A stretch of 64,000 bases of DNA from Natronococcus sp. A-GB1 (lineage in GTDB: Archaea > Halobacteriota > Halobacteria > Halobacteriales > Natrialbaceae), in assembly GCF_029688845.1 (NCBI RefSeq), contig NZ_JARUKW010000012.1:83987-147986 (forward strand), given 5' to 3'. Positions 63,479 through 64,000 of this stretch are shown here, in pieces. The stretch's first letter is position 1, and the number at the start of each line of letters is the position of its first letter. The position numbers were made by a program, and so were the translations under genes. The notes under the pieces were generated by a model. It was not told where the DNA came from. It did no database searches and saw only the letters and a program-made list of their open reading frames with translations.

Positions 63479-64000
63479 ATGGCAGGGATTCAGATACAGG
63501 ACTCCGAGGTATCGCTCGAGAAGCCGACGTTCGTCGAGGGGTTTCCCGGCGTCGGCCTCGTCGGCAAGATCGCCACCGACCACCTGATCCGCGAACTCGA
63601 GATGGAGTACTACGCCAGCGTCGACTGCGAGGGACTGCCCCGCGTGGGGACCTACCGGGCCGGTGAGGGCCGGGTGCGCCCGCCCGTTCGGCTCTACGCC
63701 AGCGAGGCCCACGACCTGATCGCGCTGCAGAGCGACGTGCCGATCGGTGCACCGGCCGTCGGCAGCGTCGCGAACTGCGTCTCGAGCTGGATCGCCGCCC
63801 GAGAGGTGCGGCCGATCTACCTCAGCGGGCTTCCCGCCGAACGCGAGGAACCCCCCTCGCTGTACGGGGTCGCCACCGGAAGCCAACTCGAGACGCTCGA
63901 GGACCACGGGATCGCGACGCCGCCCGAGGACGGCGTCGTCAGCGGACCCACGGGGGCGTTGCTCGACCGCGCCGCACAGCGCAACGACGATAGTCTGGGA
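63479..64000 (+). CDS. PAC2-family protein (proteasome assembly chaperone-like), 3' end outside window
   Basis: 174 residues are visible. GIQIQDSEVSLEKPTFVEGFPGVGLVGKIATDHLIRELEMEYYASVDCEGLPRVGTY is typical of archaeal PAC2 proteins, similar to proteasome-assembly chaperone 2 (ATP-grasp-associated COG1938 group). The stretch IYLSGLPAEREEPPSLYGVATGSQL is also conserved. The end runs off the window. ATG 63479 is fixed by the TATA box. Divergent from the m5C methyltransferase. Confidence 0.88.
   Translation, partial: MAGIQIQDSEVSLEKPTFVEGFPGVGLVGKIATDHLIRELEMEYYASVDCEGLPRVGTYRAGEGRVRPPVRLYASEAHDLIALQSDVPIGAPAVGSVANCVSSWIAAREVRPIYLSGLPAEREEPPSLYGVATGSQLETLEDHGIATPPEDGVVSGPTGALLDRAAQRNDDSLG

Overview
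The window is chromosomal DNA from a halophilic archaeon, most likely a Natrialbaceae-type haloarchaeon (inference). The evidence is the very GC-rich and acidic proteome, GTG starts and ATGA/GTGA gene overlaps, AT-rich TATA boxes about 25-30 nt upstream of start codons with almost no leader, and archaeal marker genes: NOP5/fibrillarin, an MBF1 bridging factor, archaeal TIM, XPB/Bax1, a CDP-alcohol lipid synthase and a PAC2 protein. No tRNA, rRNA or CRISPR array was recognised.

1-9.9 kb: a truncated membrane protein, the C/D-box RNP pair nop5-flpA, a hybrid-cluster protein, gshA for gamma-glutamylcysteine, a divergent Gfo/Idh oxidoreductase and AGE epimerase pair, a winged-helix regulator, a metal-ligand-poor M24 homologue and ctaA. 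9.9-10.7 kb is decayed sequence. 10.7-25.4 kb: an E2-like acyltransferase, an aldo/keto reductase, an AT-richer trans-3-hydroxyproline dehydratase, cytidylate kinase, a sodium:solute symporter operon, an orphan YcaO protein, small acidic proteins, DJ-1, Hsp20, a DHH phosphoesterase and an ornithine-cyclodeaminase homologue. 25.5-32.7 kb: tpiA, mbf1, the overlapping lipid synthase-AK6-hisC operon, a broken NarK-type transporter and a Usp.

32.9-41.5 kb: an SPFH protein, then a convergent fructan pair (GH68 fructosyltransferase and a GH32 fructosidase with an extra N-terminal domain), then a patchy accessory stretch. That stretch has small exported proteins, a VapBC module bracketed by direct repeats that copy the 3' end of the preceding gene, a broken lipoprotein gene, two tiny zinc-finger genes and a PadR regulator with a palindromic operator candidate. 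41.6-52.5 kb: a formyltransferase, a PhaC-like hydrolase with serine as nucleophile, a DUF892 protein, a short FAD protein, a truncated adenylate-forming homologue, PfpI, and the chaperone cluster grpE-(small opposite gene)-dnaK-dnaJ, then XPB.

52.5-59.2 kb appears inserted between xpb and its usual partner bax1. It carries IS200/IS605-type remnants (a broken tnpB whose 3' end is packed with three-base-loop hairpins), a ZIP transporter, a sensory-rhodopsin-transducer homologue and a second symporter with a 43-residue companion. The end of the window has bax1, a SatD-like regulator behind twin palindromes, an RNA m5C methyltransferase and the start of a PAC2 protein.

The most unusual signals are the three-base-loop hairpins in tnpB (with a matching one inside the GH68 gene), the repeat-bracketed toxin-antitoxin module, and the twin operator-like palindromes before satD.
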